A DNA stretch of 41,106 bases from Coprobacter sp. (GTDB taxonomy: Bacteria > Bacteroidota > Bacteroidia > Bacteroidales > UBA11471). The stretch covers positions 1-41,106 of the forward strand of contig JAFTRN010000029.1 of assembly GCA_017462265.1 (NCBI GenBank), read 5' to 3'. The position numbers and the translations under genes were made by a program. Below are positions 24,958 through 33,989 of this stretch, piece after piece (within the stretch, counting starts at the first letter, position 1; each line of letters opens with the position of its first letter). Below the pieces are notes generated by a model that searched no databases, was not told the origin of the DNA, and saw nothing but the letters and a program-made list of their open reading frames with translations.

Positions 24958-25151
24958 AGAAGCTGTTTAAAATTTTCTTGAAAAAATTATTACGGCTTCA
25001 AAAAACAAAGTTTCGGCTTCTTTAAGGCTCTTTTGGCCGCCTTTTTCATCAAAACACTTGGAAATGGCCCGCTATTCCCTGCGTATTTTGACGAAAAAAT
25101 CATTCCAAAATATCTCTTAAATAATCTCGAAATAAAATTTAAACAGTTTCT
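24958..25151 (+). repeat. MITE-like intergenic repeat, copy 2 (complete)
   Basis: The ends are inverted repeats: AGAAGCTGTTTAAAATTTT on the left, and on the right the reverse complement of AGAAACTGTTTAAATTTT. At 194 bp with no intact gene, it has the form of a miniature transposable element. Relatives lie at 11900-12124, 36119-36200 and perhaps 2581-2610. Its right end is immediately followed by the araR ATG, so the whole untranslated region before araR belongs to the element. No target-site duplication is evident. Confidence 0.7.
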
Positions 25152-25835
25152 ATGACAGAATACTATAAGACCGAAAGCAAGATACACGTATCGGTCGATT
25201 GTGTGATATTCGGTTTTCATCAAGATGCACTCAACCTGTTGCTGTTACAACGTAAGATGGAGCCGGCTCGCGGCCGATGGTCGCTGATGGGTGGATTTGT
25301 GAGGCCCGACGAGAGTGTTGATGATGCCGCCAAGCGCGTACTTGCCGATCTTACAGGTCTCGAAGATGTGTATATGGAACAAGTACATACTTTCGGCGCC
25401 GTGACTCGCGACCCCGGCGAGCGGGTTATCTCGGTGGTATATTACGCGCTCATCAACATCGACGAGTACGACCGCGAATTGGTGCAGAAGCACAACGCCT
25501 ATTGGGTAGGGGTGGACAATATACCTCCGTTGATTTTCGACCACGACGAGATGGTGTCGCTTGCCCGTGAACAGATGAAGCAGAAAGCCGCTCGCGAACC
25601 TATAGGGTTCAACCTGTTGCCCGAGCTGTTCACTCTCACTCGTTTGCAAAATCTTTACGAGGCTATCTATGGAGAGGCCATCGATAAGCGCAATTTCCGC
25701 AAACGTGTGGCCGAGATGGATTATATCGAGAAAACCGATAAAATAGACAAAATATCGTCGAAACGAGGAGCCTCGCTCTATAAATTCAACATAGAGGCCT
25801 ATAATTGTCGAAAAACAAAATTCAAATTATGTTAG
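25152..25835 (+). CDS. araR: Nudix-family arabinose regulator AraR
   Basis: The protein has a Nudix-like sensor domain (about 10-145) and a C-terminal winged helix (about 155-215, [37 protein letters not shown]), the NrtR/AraR layout. The Nudix box at 48-70 keeps G48, E54, R62 and G69, but the catalytic REUxEE reads RVLADL, so hydrolysis is very unlikely. It probably binds L-arabinose and controls the flanking genes, as AraR of B. thetaiotaomicron does; the assignment rests on domain pattern and context. It ends in a 7-base overlap with araD. Its start codon directly follows a mobile-element-like repeat, an unusual place for a regulator. The C-terminal KTKFKLC is a few residues beyond the usual end. 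Confidence 0.88.
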   Translation: MTEYYKTESKIHVSVDCVIFGFHQDALNLLLLQRKMEPARGRWSLMGGFVRPDESVDDAAKRVLADLTGLEDVYMEQVHTFGAVTRDPGERVISVVYYALINIDEYDRELVQKHNAYWVGVDNIPPLIFDHDEMVSLAREQMKQKAAREPIGFNLLPELFTLTRLQNLYEAIYGEAIDKRNFRKRVAEMDYIEKTDKIDKISSKRGASLYKFNIEAYNCRKTKFKLC

Positions 25836-26518
25836 AAGCGTTAAAAGAGAAAGTGTTTCGCGCCAACCTCGATTTGGTGAAACACGGATTGGTAATATTT
25901 ACATGGGGCAACGTATCTGCCATCGACGCAGAGAGTCGCTTGGTCGTTATCAAGCCCTCGGGCGTGAGTTACGACGATATGACGGCCGGCGATATGGTGG
26001 TAGTCGATCTCGAAGGTAATGTCGTAGAGGGCGATTTACGCCCCTCGTCCGATACCCCTACACACCTTGTATTGTATAGGGCGTTTCCCCGGATAGGCGG
26101 TATAGTACATACCCACTCGACCTATGCTACGGCATGGGCGCAGGCGGGCTGTGATATACCCAATATAGGCACTACGCACGCCGACTATTTCCACGATGCG
26201 ATACCTTGTACGGCCGATATGACACAGACCGAGGTCGAAGGCGAGTATGAGCGAGAAACCGGCAATGTGATTGTGAAGCGTTTCGCCGGATTGAATCCCG
26301 AGCATACCCCCGGGGTGTTGGTAAAAAATCATGGACCCTTCTCGTGGGGAAAAGATGCCCACGATGCCGTGCATAACGCCGTGGTGATGGAGCAGGTGGC
26401 CAAGATGGCCTATATAGCCTATGGCGTAAACCCCTCGCTCACGATGAATCCCCTGCTCATAGAAAAGCATTTCAGCCGCAAACACGGGCCCAACGCTTAT
26501 TATGGACAAAAGAAATAA
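25829..26518 (+). CDS. araD: L-ribulose-5-phosphate 4-epimerase
   Basis: AraD converts L-ribulose 5-phosphate to D-xylulose 5-phosphate, the last arabinose-specific step. The 229-residue chain is the normal length for this class II aldolase-fold enzyme. Zinc ligands are visible in [18 protein letters not shown] (the two His of HTH) and [12 protein letters not shown] (third His); [18 protein letters not shown] lies between. The N-terminal TWGNVSAID and [10 protein letters not shown] are substrate-phosphate loops. The start at 25829 gives a 7-base overlap with the araR stop, so the two are translationally coupled; an earlier start would run well into araR. araA follows after 51 bp. Confidence 0.95.
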   Translation: MLEALKEKVFRANLDLVKHGLVIFTWGNVSAIDAESRLVVIKPSGVSYDDMTAGDMVVVDLEGNVVEGDLRPSSDTPTHLVLYRAFPRIGGIVHTHSTYATAWAQAGCDIPNIGTTHADYFHDAIPCTADMTQTEVEGEYERETGNVIVKRFAGLNPEHTPGVLVKNHGPFSWGKDAHDAVHNAVVMEQVAKMAYIAYGVNPSLTMNPLLIEKHFSRKHGPNAYYGQKK

Positions 26519-26569
26519 GAAGCCTATAGCTTCTAAAATTAAACAACGTATAAACTAAAATCAGATAGT

Positions 26570-28102
26570 ATGGCATTTGAAAATTATGAAGTATGGTTCG
26601 TTACGGGCGCACAGCTCCTGTACGGAGGCGACGCTGTCATAGCAGTAGATGGACATTCGACCGAGATGGTGAACGGTCTGAACAACTCGGGCAATCTTCC
26701 CGTAAAAGTAGTATATAAAGGCACGGCCAACTCGTCGCGCGAAGTGACCGATGTGATGAAAGCCGCCAACAACGACCCGCGCTGTATAGGTGTCATTACA
26801 TGGATGCACACCTTCTCGCCCGCCAAAATGTGGATTCACGGATTGCAACAACTGAACAAACCCTTGTTGCACCTCCACACTCAATACAATGCCGAGATTC
26901 CTTGGGACACCATGGATATGGACTTTATGAACCTCAACCAGTCGGCCCATGGCGACCGCGAGTTTGGACACATCTGCACCCGTATGCGCATACGTCGCAA
27001 GGTAGTAGTGGGTTATTGGAAAGATGCCGATACACAACACAAGATTGCCGTGTGGATGCGAGTGTGTGCCGGTTGGGCCGATGCTCAGGATATGCTCATC
27101 GTGCGCTTTGGTGATCAAATGAACAACGTGGCTGTTACCGACGGCGATAAAGTAGAGGCCGAGCAACGTATGGGCTATCATGTCGATTACTGCCCCGTAA
27201 GCGAGTTGATGGAGTATCAGAAACGTGTAGAGGCTACCGATGTCGATGCTTTGGTGGCTGAATATTTCCGTCTGTACGATCACGACGCGATTCTCGAAGA
27301 TAAATCGACCGAGGAGTATCGCAAGGTATGGAACTCGGCCCGTGCCGAACTGGCTATCCGTGCCTTGTTGAAAGATAAAGGTGCAAAAGGATTTACTACC
27401 AACTTCGACGACTTGGGCGATGTCGATCCCGAAAGTCCCAACTGTTTCGATCAGATACCGGGACTGGCCTCGCAACGACTGATGGCCGAGGGGTATGGTT
27501 TCGGTGCCGAAGGCGACTGGAAGTCGGCCGCTCTCTATCGCACCGTGTGGGTAATGAACCAAGGCCTACCCACGGGTTGCTCGTTCCTCGAAGACTATAC
27601 GCTGAATTTCGATGGGGCCAACAGCTCGATATTGCAATCACATATGCTCGAGATATGCCCGCTTATTGCCGCCAATCGTCCCCGCCTCGAGGTGCATTTC
27701 CTTGGAATCGGTGTGCGTAAAACCCCGACGGCCCGTTTGGTATTTACCAGCAAAGTGGGCAAAGGTTGTACCGCTACGGTAGTCGATTTGGGTAATCGTT
27801 TCCGTCTCATTGTAAACGATGTAGAATGTATCGAACCGAAGCCTCTGCCCAAGCTGCCCGTGGCATCGGCCTTGTGGATTCCCATGCCCAACTTTGAAGT
27901 GGGTGCCGGTGCGTGGATTCTTGCCGGAGGTACTCACCATTCCTGCTTCTCCTACGACCTCACGGCCGAATATTGGGAAGACTATGCCGAGATTGCCGGG
28001 ATAGAGATGGTGCATATCCACAAAGATACCACCATTTCCGAGTTCAAGAAAGAGTTGCGTATGAACGAGGTGTATTATATGCTCAATAAAGCCCTCTGCT
28101 AA
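26570..28102 (+). CDS. araA: L-arabinose isomerase
   Basis: AraA isomerises L-arabinose to L-ribulose using Mn2+. At 510 residues it matches the usual length (E. coli, 500). It starts [19 protein letters not shown]; other family blocks are [79 protein letters not shown].. with metal-binding residues, and the C-terminal [14 protein letters not shown] with its catalytic-region His. It is between araD and the kinase gene (10 nt to the latter), in one operon. A small hairpin (AGAAGC/GCTTCT) at about 26517-26537 precedes it. Confidence 0.97.
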   Translation: MAFENYEVWFVTGAQLLYGGDAVIAVDGHSTEMVNGLNNSGNLPVKVVYKGTANSSREVTDVMKAANNDPRCIGVITWMHTFSPAKMWIHGLQQLNKPLLHLHTQYNAEIPWDTMDMDFMNLNQSAHGDREFGHICTRMRIRRKVVVGYWKDADTQHKIAVWMRVCAGWADAQDMLIVRFGDQMNNVAVTDGDKVEAEQRMGYHVDYCPVSELMEYQKRVEATDVDALVAEYFRLYDHDAILEDKSTEEYRKVWNSARAELAIRALLKDKGAKGFTTNFDDLGDVDPESPNCFDQIPGLASQRLMAEGYGFGAEGDWKSAALYRTVWVMNQGLPTGCSFLEDYTLNFDGANSSILQSHMLEICPLIAANRPRLEVHFLGIGVRKTPTARLVFTSKVGKGCTATVVDLGNRFRLIVNDVECIEPKPLPKLPVASALWIPMPNFEVGAGAWILAGGTHHSCFSYDLTAEYWEDYAEIAGIEMVHIHKDTTISEFKKELRMNEVYYMLNKALC

Positions 28103-28112
28103 TTATATAGGT

Positions 28113-29705
28113 ATGGACGCGAAAAAGACGATAGAAACCGGTAAAGCCGTGTTGGGTATAGAACTCGGCTCAACTCGCATCAAAGCTGTGTTGATAGACC
28201 AAGAAAATCACCCGATTGCCCAAGGTAGTCATACATGGGAAAATCAATTGGTCGATGGTTTGTGGACTTATAGTATAGAGGCCGTGTGGACCGGGTTGCA
28301 AGACTGCTATGCCGACCTCAGGGCCAACGTGAAAAAAGAATACGACGTGGAAATTGTGTCGTTGGCAGCTATCGGCATCAGCGCCATGATGCACGGATAT
28401 ATGCCGTTCGATGCCAAGGGGCATATTTTGGCACCTTTCCGCACCTGGCGCAACACCAATACCGGAAAGGCTGCGGCCGAGTTGTCAGAGCTGTTTGTAT
28501 ATAATATTCCTTTGCGATGGAGTATTTCGCACCTCTATCAAGCCGTGCTCGATGGTGAAACGCATGTAGGCGACATCGACTACCTTACAACCTTGGCCGG
28601 TTATGTGCATTGGCAACTTACCGGCGAGAAGGTGCTGGGTATAGGCGACGCGTCGGGTATGCTGCCTATCGACCCCGATACCAAGGATTATGTAACGGCG
28701 ATGGTTTCCAAGTTCGACAACCTCCTTGTTCCCAAAGGCTATCCCTGGAAGCTGCTCGATATACTGCCTCGGGTGCTTGTCGCCGGCGAGAGTGCCGGAA
28801 CGCTTACCGCCGAGGGTGCCGCCCGTCTCGATGTGTCGGGCCATTTGCAGGCCGGAGTACCTCTGTGTCCGCCCGAGGGTGACGCGGGAACCGGTATGGT
28901 AGCCACCAACGCCGTGAAGCAACGCACGGGAAATGTCTCGGCAGGTACGTCGTCGTTCTCGATGATAGTGTTGGAAAAAGACTTGTCGCGCCCCTATGAG
29001 ATGATAGACATGGTGACGACACCCGATGGTAGTCTCGTGGCGATGGTGCATTGCAATAATTGCACATCGGACCTCAATGCCTGGGTAGGTCTGTTCAAGG
29101 AATATCAGGAATTGCTGGGTATCCCCGTGGATATGAACGAGGTGTATGGCAAGCTCTATAATCATGCTCTCACGGGCGATGCCGATTGTGGCGGACTTGT
29201 TTCGTACAACTATATCTCGGGCGAGCCTATTACCGGATTTGCCGAGGGGCGTCCGCTCTTTGTGCGCAGTGCCGGCGACAAATTCAATCTGGCTAACTTC
29301 ATGCGAGCTCATCTCAACGCCTCTGTCGGCGTGCTGAAAGTCGGCAACGACATTCTGTTCAACGACGAGAAGGTGAAGGTCGATCGTATTACCGGTCACG
29401 GCGGATTGTTCAAAACACCGGGTGTGGGCCAGCGCGTATTGGCCGCTGCCATCAACTCGCCTATATCGGTAATGGAGACGGCCGGTGAAGGTGGCGCTTG
29501 GGGTATCGCCCTGCTTGCCGCTTACCTTCCTGAGCATAAGGCCGGTAAGTCGTTGCCCGATTTCCTCGATGAACGGGTGTTTGCCGGTGATGCCGGTGTG
29601 GAAATTGCCCCTACGGCCGAGGAAGTTGCCGGCTTCAACGCCTATATAGCCAACTATAAGGCCTGCCTGCCCATAGAGGCTGCCGCAGTGAACGCAAAGA
29701 AATAA
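28113..29705 (+). CDS. araB: FGGY-family sugar kinase, probable L-ribulokinase
   Basis: The 530-residue FGGY kinase should phosphorylate L-ribulose to L-ribulose 5-phosphate between AraA and AraD. Motifs: N-terminal ATPase-fold phosphate loop [78 protein letters not shown] and the C-terminal [20 protein letters not shown]. Such Bacteroides genes are often labelled xylulokinase-like; the operon makes L-ribulose the natural substrate, but xylulose cannot be excluded from the sequence. Spacing is 10 nt to araA. A terminator-like hairpin follows, so genes beyond it may be expressed less. Confidence 0.88.
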   Translation: MDAKKTIETGKAVLGIELGSTRIKAVLIDQENHPIAQGSHTWENQLVDGLWTYSIEAVWTGLQDCYADLRANVKKEYDVEIVSLAAIGISAMMHGYMPFDAKGHILAPFRTWRNTNTGKAAAELSELFVYNIPLRWSISHLYQAVLDGETHVGDIDYLTTLAGYVHWQLTGEKVLGIGDASGMLPIDPDTKDYVTAMVSKFDNLLVPKGYPWKLLDILPRVLVAGESAGTLTAEGAARLDVSGHLQAGVPLCPPEGDAGTGMVATNAVKQRTGNVSAGTSSFSMIVLEKDLSRPYEMIDMVTTPDGSLVAMVHCNNCTSDLNAWVGLFKEYQELLGIPVDMNEVYGKLYNHALTGDADCGGLVSYNYISGEPITGFAEGRPLFVRSAGDKFNLANFMRAHLNASVGVLKVGNDILFNDEKVKVDRITGHGGLFKTPGVGQRVLAAAINSPISVMETAGEGGAWGIALLAAYLPEHKAGKSLPDFLDERVFAGDAGVEIAPTAEEVAGFNAYIANYKACLPIEAAAVNAKK

Positions 29706-29713
29706 AAATAATA

Positions 29714-29755
29714 GACAGGGAGATTTTGTTTCGGTCAGATCTCTCTGTCGTTTTT
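29714..29755 (+). terminator. Terminator-like hairpin between araB and the GH97 gene
   Basis: An 11-bp stem (GACAGGGAGAT / ATCTCTCTGTC, one G-T pair) is followed by TTTTT. It sits in a 57-bp gap inside an otherwise continuous run of same-strand genes and should lower read-through into the GH97 and transketolase genes. Confidence 0.65.
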
Positions 29756-29762
29756 ATATATT

Positions 29763-31706
29763 ATGAAAATCACTGTAATCTATTTGTTATTAATTCTCTT
29801 TCCGATGTATATGTCGGCCGAGGATATAGTTGTGAGCAGCCCCAATGGAAATGTGCGAGTAGCCGTGTCTTCTCGTGCCGGGCAACCGACATATACCATA
29901 GAGTATAAAAATCAAACGATAATAGAACCCTCTCCATTGGGTCTTATCACCAACGAGGGGACATATACCGCCGATGCTGTTTTTCGGAATTATAACATTG
30001 AGAATGTATCCGACTCTTATACACTCAATCGTTGTAAAGTGAGCGAAGTCTATTATGAGGCCAATAGGCTCACAGTAACCTATGAATATTCCGGGGAACG
30101 TAATATGGACGTAATATTCCATGTGGGCAACAACGACATAGCGTTTCTGTATCGGATACACCCTATTGCCGAGCGTGTGTGTTGCGTGGTTACCGATGAG
30201 GCAACGACTTTCGACCTTCCCGCAGGAACTACAACATTCCTTTCCCCGCAATCTCCGGCTATGTGGGGGTGGAAACGTTCCAAACCAAGTTATGAGGAGG
30301 AGTATGTGGCCGACCAACCGATAGGGGTACCTTCGAAATATGGGTGTGGTTACACATTCCCTGCGCTATTCCATATAGGTGATTGCTGGGCATTGATTTC
30401 AGAAACCGGAGTTACCGGTGAATATTGTGCTTCGAGACTGAGTGAAGGTACTATCGACGGACGATATACCATTGCCTATCCCATGCCGGGTGAAAATAAT
30501 GGTTTCGGTAGCACCGGGGCCCAAATTTCGTTGCCGGAATTTACTCCTTGGCGCACCATTACTGTAGGCGACAATTTGCAACCTATTGTAGAGACAACTA
30601 TCCCGTTTGATGTGGTAGAAGAGCTGTATGCGCCATCTATCGATTACAAATTTGGTCGTGCTACATGGCATTGGATGATATGGGACGATAAAAGTTGTAA
30701 CGTCGATGATATAAAGAAATTTATCGACTTAGCATCGGAGATGGGGTATGAATATACTCTCATCGACGGCTTGTGGGACAAACAGATAGGATATGACAAG
30801 ATTGAAGGTCTCATACAATATACCCGAGAAAAAGGTGTGGAGACATTCCTGTGGTATAACTCAAATGGCGCGTGGAACGATGCGCCACAAGGACCCCGTA
30901 ATTGTATGAGCAACCCTATAACCCGTAAAAAGGAAATGTCGTGGTTGCGCGATATGGGAGTAAAAGGGATAAAAGTCGATTTTTGGGGAGGTGATAAGCA
31001 AGAAACGATACGCCTTTACGAACAGATATTGAGCGATGCCAACGATTATGGTATCATGTGTATATTTCACGGTTGCACATTACCCCGCGGATGGGAACGT
31101 ATGTATCCCAACTATGTGGGCAGTGAGGCTGTATTAGCCTCTGAAAACCTGAAATTCAATCAGCATTTCAACGATTGTGAAGCATTTAATGCCTGTTTGC
31201 ACCCTTTCATTCGTAATGCCGTGGGTAGTATGGAATTTGGAGGTACTATACTCAACCGCTGCCTCAATCGTACCAATGATGGCGGATCGATACGTCGTAC
31301 GGGCGATGCGTTCCAACTGGCTACGGCTATCCTTTTTCAAAATCCCATTCAGATGTTTGGTCTCACCCCTAATAATCTACACGATGCACCTATTGAGGCG
31401 ATGGATTTCATGCGAGATGTACCAACAACATGGGACGAAACACGTTTTATCGACGGCTATCCCGGCCGATATGTCGTGATAGCTCGTCGTCATGCATCAC
31501 ATTGGTATGTGGCCGCTATCAATGCTACAAACAGCCCTATTAAAAAGGAAATTTCTTTACCTTTTGCAGAAGGGGAGCGTATAATCGTTTATAGTGACAA
31601 AAAAAACAGTATCTTTGTCGCTAATGAGACCAAAGTAAATAAAGGTCGCAAAATAACTATCACTATTCCGACTAACGGAGGGTGTGTAATAACCGATAAT
31701 AATTAA
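29763..31706 (+). CDS. GH97 glycoside hydrolase, retaining type
   Basis: The exported alpha-glycosidase has 647 residues: signal peptide cut near MSA-ED (about residue 19), an N-terminal beta-sandwich (VSSPNGNVRVAVSSRAGQPT), a (beta/alpha)8 barrel from about 290 (FGRATWHWMIWDDKSCNVDD..) and a C-terminal beta domain. In the retaining GH97 branch the nucleophile is an Asp in a VDFW motif; here IKVDFWGGDKQ places it at D406, and YVGSEAVLASE provides E455 as likely acid/base, matching retaining alpha-galactosidase BtGal97b (D415, E470 as I recall). Inverting SusB-type members lack this Asp. A related B. thetaiotaomicron GH97 acts on beta-L-arabinopyranosides, so in this operon that or alpha-galactosides is the likely substrate. 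Transketolase follows 20 nt on. Confidence 0.87.
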   Translation: MKITVIYLLLILFPMYMSAEDIVVSSPNGNVRVAVSSRAGQPTYTIEYKNQTIIEPSPLGLITNEGTYTADAVFRNYNIENVSDSYTLNRCKVSEVYYEANRLTVTYEYSGERNMDVIFHVGNNDIAFLYRIHPIAERVCCVVTDEATTFDLPAGTTTFLSPQSPAMWGWKRSKPSYEEEYVADQPIGVPSKYGCGYTFPALFHIGDCWALISETGVTGEYCASRLSEGTIDGRYTIAYPMPGENNGFGSTGAQISLPEFTPWRTITVGDNLQPIVETTIPFDVVEELYAPSIDYKFGRATWHWMIWDDKSCNVDDIKKFIDLASEMGYEYTLIDGLWDKQIGYDKIEGLIQYTREKGVETFLWYNSNGAWNDAPQGPRNCMSNPITRKKEMSWLRDMGVKGIKVDFWGGDKQETIRLYEQILSDANDYGIMCIFHGCTLPRGWERMYPNYVGSEAVLASENLKFNQHFNDCEAFNACLHPFIRNAVGSMEFGGTILNRCLNRTNDGGSIRRTGDAFQLATAILFQNPIQMFGLTPNNLHDAPIEAMDFMRDVPTTWDETRFIDGYPGRYVVIARRHASHWYVAAINATNSPIKKEISLPFAEGERIIVYSDKKNSIFVANETKVNKGRKITITIPTNGGCVITDNN

Positions 31707-31726
31707 GAACATAATAAAAGAACCTT

Positions 31727-33739
31727 ATGAACGACAAAAATGTAATGAATCGAGCTGCCGATAATATTCGTATTCTGGCCGCTTCGATGGTAGAAAAGGC
31801 AAACTCGGGACACCCCGGCGGTGCTATGGGTGGTGCCGACTTTGTCAATGTACTCTTTTCGGAATATCTGGTTTACGATCCCGAAAATCCCCGTTGGGAG
31901 GGCCGTGACCGTTTCTTCCTCGATCCCGGTCATATGTCGCCCATGCTCTATTCGGTGCTTTCGCTCACCGGAAAATTCACGATGGACGAGTTGAGCCAAT
32001 TCCGTCAATGGGGCAGTCCCACCCCCGGACACCCCGAGGCCGATGTTATGCGTGGTATCGAGAACACATCAGGTCCTCTGGGACAAGGTCATACCTATGC
32101 CGTGGGTGCGGCTATCGCAGCCAAATTCCTCAAAGCACGTCTCGGTGAGGTGATGAACCAGACCATTTATGCTTATATCTCCGACGGAGGTGTGCAAGAA
32201 GAGATTTCGCAAGGCGCCGGTCGTCTTGCCGGACACCTCGGTCTCGACAATCTGGTTATGTTCTACGACTCTAACGACATACAGCTCTCGACCGCTTGCG
32301 ATGCCGTGACCAGCGAGAATGTGGCTCAGAAATATGAGGCTTGGGGTTGGAAGGTGATTACCATCGATGGTAATGACGCCGACGCCATTCGTGGCGCGCT
32401 CGATGAGGCCAAGACCGTAAAAGGACAACCCACTCTCATCATCGGTAAGACCGTAATGGGCAAGGGTGCTCGCAAGGCCGATAACTCGAGCTACGAAAAC
32501 AATTGCGCTACACACGGTGCGCCCCTCGGTGGTGACGCTTATAGCAATACCATCAAAAATCTGGGAGGAGATCCCGAAAAGCCTTTCCAAATCTTCCCCG
32601 AGGTACAAGAACTCTATGCCCGTCGTGCCGAGGAATTGAAGAAAATCGTGGCCGAGCGTTATGCCGCCAAAGCTGCATGGGCGCAAGCCAATCCCGAATT
32701 GGCGGCCAAAATGGAGGCTTGGTTCTCGGGCGCAGCACCTAAGGTCGATTGGGCCGCTATCGAGCAGAAAGCCGGTGCTGCCACACGTGCCGCATCGGCT
32801 ACCGTACTCGGTGCACTCGCTACGCAGGTAGAGAACATGATTGTGGCTTCGGCCGACCTTTCAAATTCTGATAAGACCGACGGATTCTTGAAGAAAACTC
32901 ACGCCTTCACAGCCGATGATTTCTCCGGCGCATTCTTGCAAGCCGGTGTTGCTGAACTTACCATGGCTTGTTGCTGTATAGGTATGGCGTTGCACGGCGG
33001 TGTAATCCCCGCGTGTGGTACATTCTTTGTGTTCAGCGACTATATGAAACCCGCTGTGCGTATGGCAGCTCTCATGGAACTTCCCGTGAAATTTATATGG
33101 ACACACGACGCTTTCCGCGTGGGCGAGGACGGTCCTACACACGAACCGGTGGAACAAGAGGCTCAGATACGTCTCATGGAGAAACTCAAAAATCACAAAG
33201 GCCACAACTCGATGTTGGTACTTCGCCCCGCCGATGCCGAGGAGACTACCGAGGCTTGGCGACTGGCGATGGAAAACACCGCTACCCCCACGGCGCTCAT
33301 TTTCTCGCGTCAGAACATAGCCAACCTGCCTGCCGGTAACGACTACTCGCAAGCTGCTCGCGGAGCCTATATCGTAGCCGGTGCCGATGCCGATCCCGAT
33401 GTGATATTGGTGGCTTCGGGTTCGGAAGTTTCGACCTTGGTAGCCGGCGCCGAACTGCTTCGTGCCGAGGGTATAAAGATACGTATCGTATCGGCTCCCT
33501 CCGAAGGCCTTTTCCGCAGCCAAAGCAAGGAATATCAAGAAAGTGTGATACCTGCCGGTGCTAAGGTGTTTGGTCTTACTGCCGGATTGCCCGTCAATCT
33601 CGAAGGCCTTGTAGGTGCCAATGGTAAGGTATTCGGTCTCGAATCATTCGGTTTCTCTGCGCCCTACAAAGTGCTTGATGAAAAACTCGGATTTACCGCA
33701 CAAAACGTATATAATCAGGTGAAAGCCATGTTGGCATAA
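31727..33739 (+). CDS. tkt: Transketolase
   Basis: The enzyme moves two-carbon units between sugar phosphates with thiamine diphosphate, linking D-xylulose 5-phosphate from AraD to glycolysis. At 670 residues it is a full bacterial transketolase. Markers: KANSGHPGGAMGGADFVNVL, RDRFFLDPGHMSPMLYS, ENTSGPLGQGHTYAVGAAIA, the diphosphate-binding SDGGVQEEISQGAGRLAGHL, KTVMGKGARKADNS, and the second-domain IWTHDAFRVGEDGPTHEPVE. It is 20 nt downstream of the GH97 gene and ends in a very long hairpin terminator. Its place in the arabinose locus suggests it is co-induced with the ara genes, possibly beside another housekeeping copy elsewhere. Confidence 0.96.
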   Translation: MNDKNVMNRAADNIRILAASMVEKANSGHPGGAMGGADFVNVLFSEYLVYDPENPRWEGRDRFFLDPGHMSPMLYSVLSLTGKFTMDELSQFRQWGSPTPGHPEADVMRGIENTSGPLGQGHTYAVGAAIAAKFLKARLGEVMNQTIYAYISDGGVQEEISQGAGRLAGHLGLDNLVMFYDSNDIQLSTACDAVTSENVAQKYEAWGWKVITIDGNDADAIRGALDEAKTVKGQPTLIIGKTVMGKGARKADNSSYENNCATHGAPLGGDAYSNTIKNLGGDPEKPFQIFPEVQELYARRAEELKKIVAERYAAKAAWAQANPELAAKMEAWFSGAAPKVDWAAIEQKAGAATRAASATVLGALATQVENMIVASADLSNSDKTDGFLKKTHAFTADDFSGAFLQAGVAELTMACCCIGMALHGGVIPACGTFFVFSDYMKPAVRMAALMELPVKFIWTHDAFRVGEDGPTHEPVEQEAQIRLMEKLKNHKGHNSMLVLRPADAEETTEAWRLAMENTATPTALIFSRQNIANLPAGNDYSQAARGAYIVAGADADPDVILVASGSEVSTLVAGAELLRAEGIKIRIVSAPSEGLFRSQSKEYQESVIPAGAKVFGLTAGLPVNLEGLVGANGKVFGLESFGFSAPYKVLDEKLGFTAQNVYNQVKAMLA

Positions 33740-33746
33740 TCACTCG

Positions 33747-33808
33747 CCTACTAATAAGGAAGCCGAGGCTGCTCTATATTGAGTAGCCTCGGCTTTCTTA
33801 TTAGTAGG
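33747..33808 (+). terminator. Long hairpin terminator after transketolase
   Basis: Two arms of about 28 bp pair almost perfectly (outer CCTACTAATAAG / CTTATTAGTAGG, inner AAGCCGAGGCTGCTC with a near match) around a small loop. It closes the arabinose locus. The length is unusual for a terminator. Confidence 0.75.
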
Positions 33809-33989
33809 GATTATAAAATTGTTCCGCTATGTAATTGCTCGATTGGAAACATTAAGTCCCAATTTTTTCCCCATACAATATTCCCATTTTCGATTATCGG
33901 ACTCGCAATAAAAAATTTATGCAAAATGTGTAACCTTTTCTCAAAAGTTGCGTCAAATATATAGAAACACAAAAAAAATAAAACCAACC

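Noticed and set aside
25152..25835. Annotation as an active Nudix hydrolase
   Set aside because: The two key glutamates of the REUxEE motif are absent (RVLADL), and a winged-helix domain plus the araD overlap point to AraR.
28485..29537. Antisense open frame inside the sugar kinase gene
   Set aside because: A shadow of a well-supported kinase gene; no start context, no motif.
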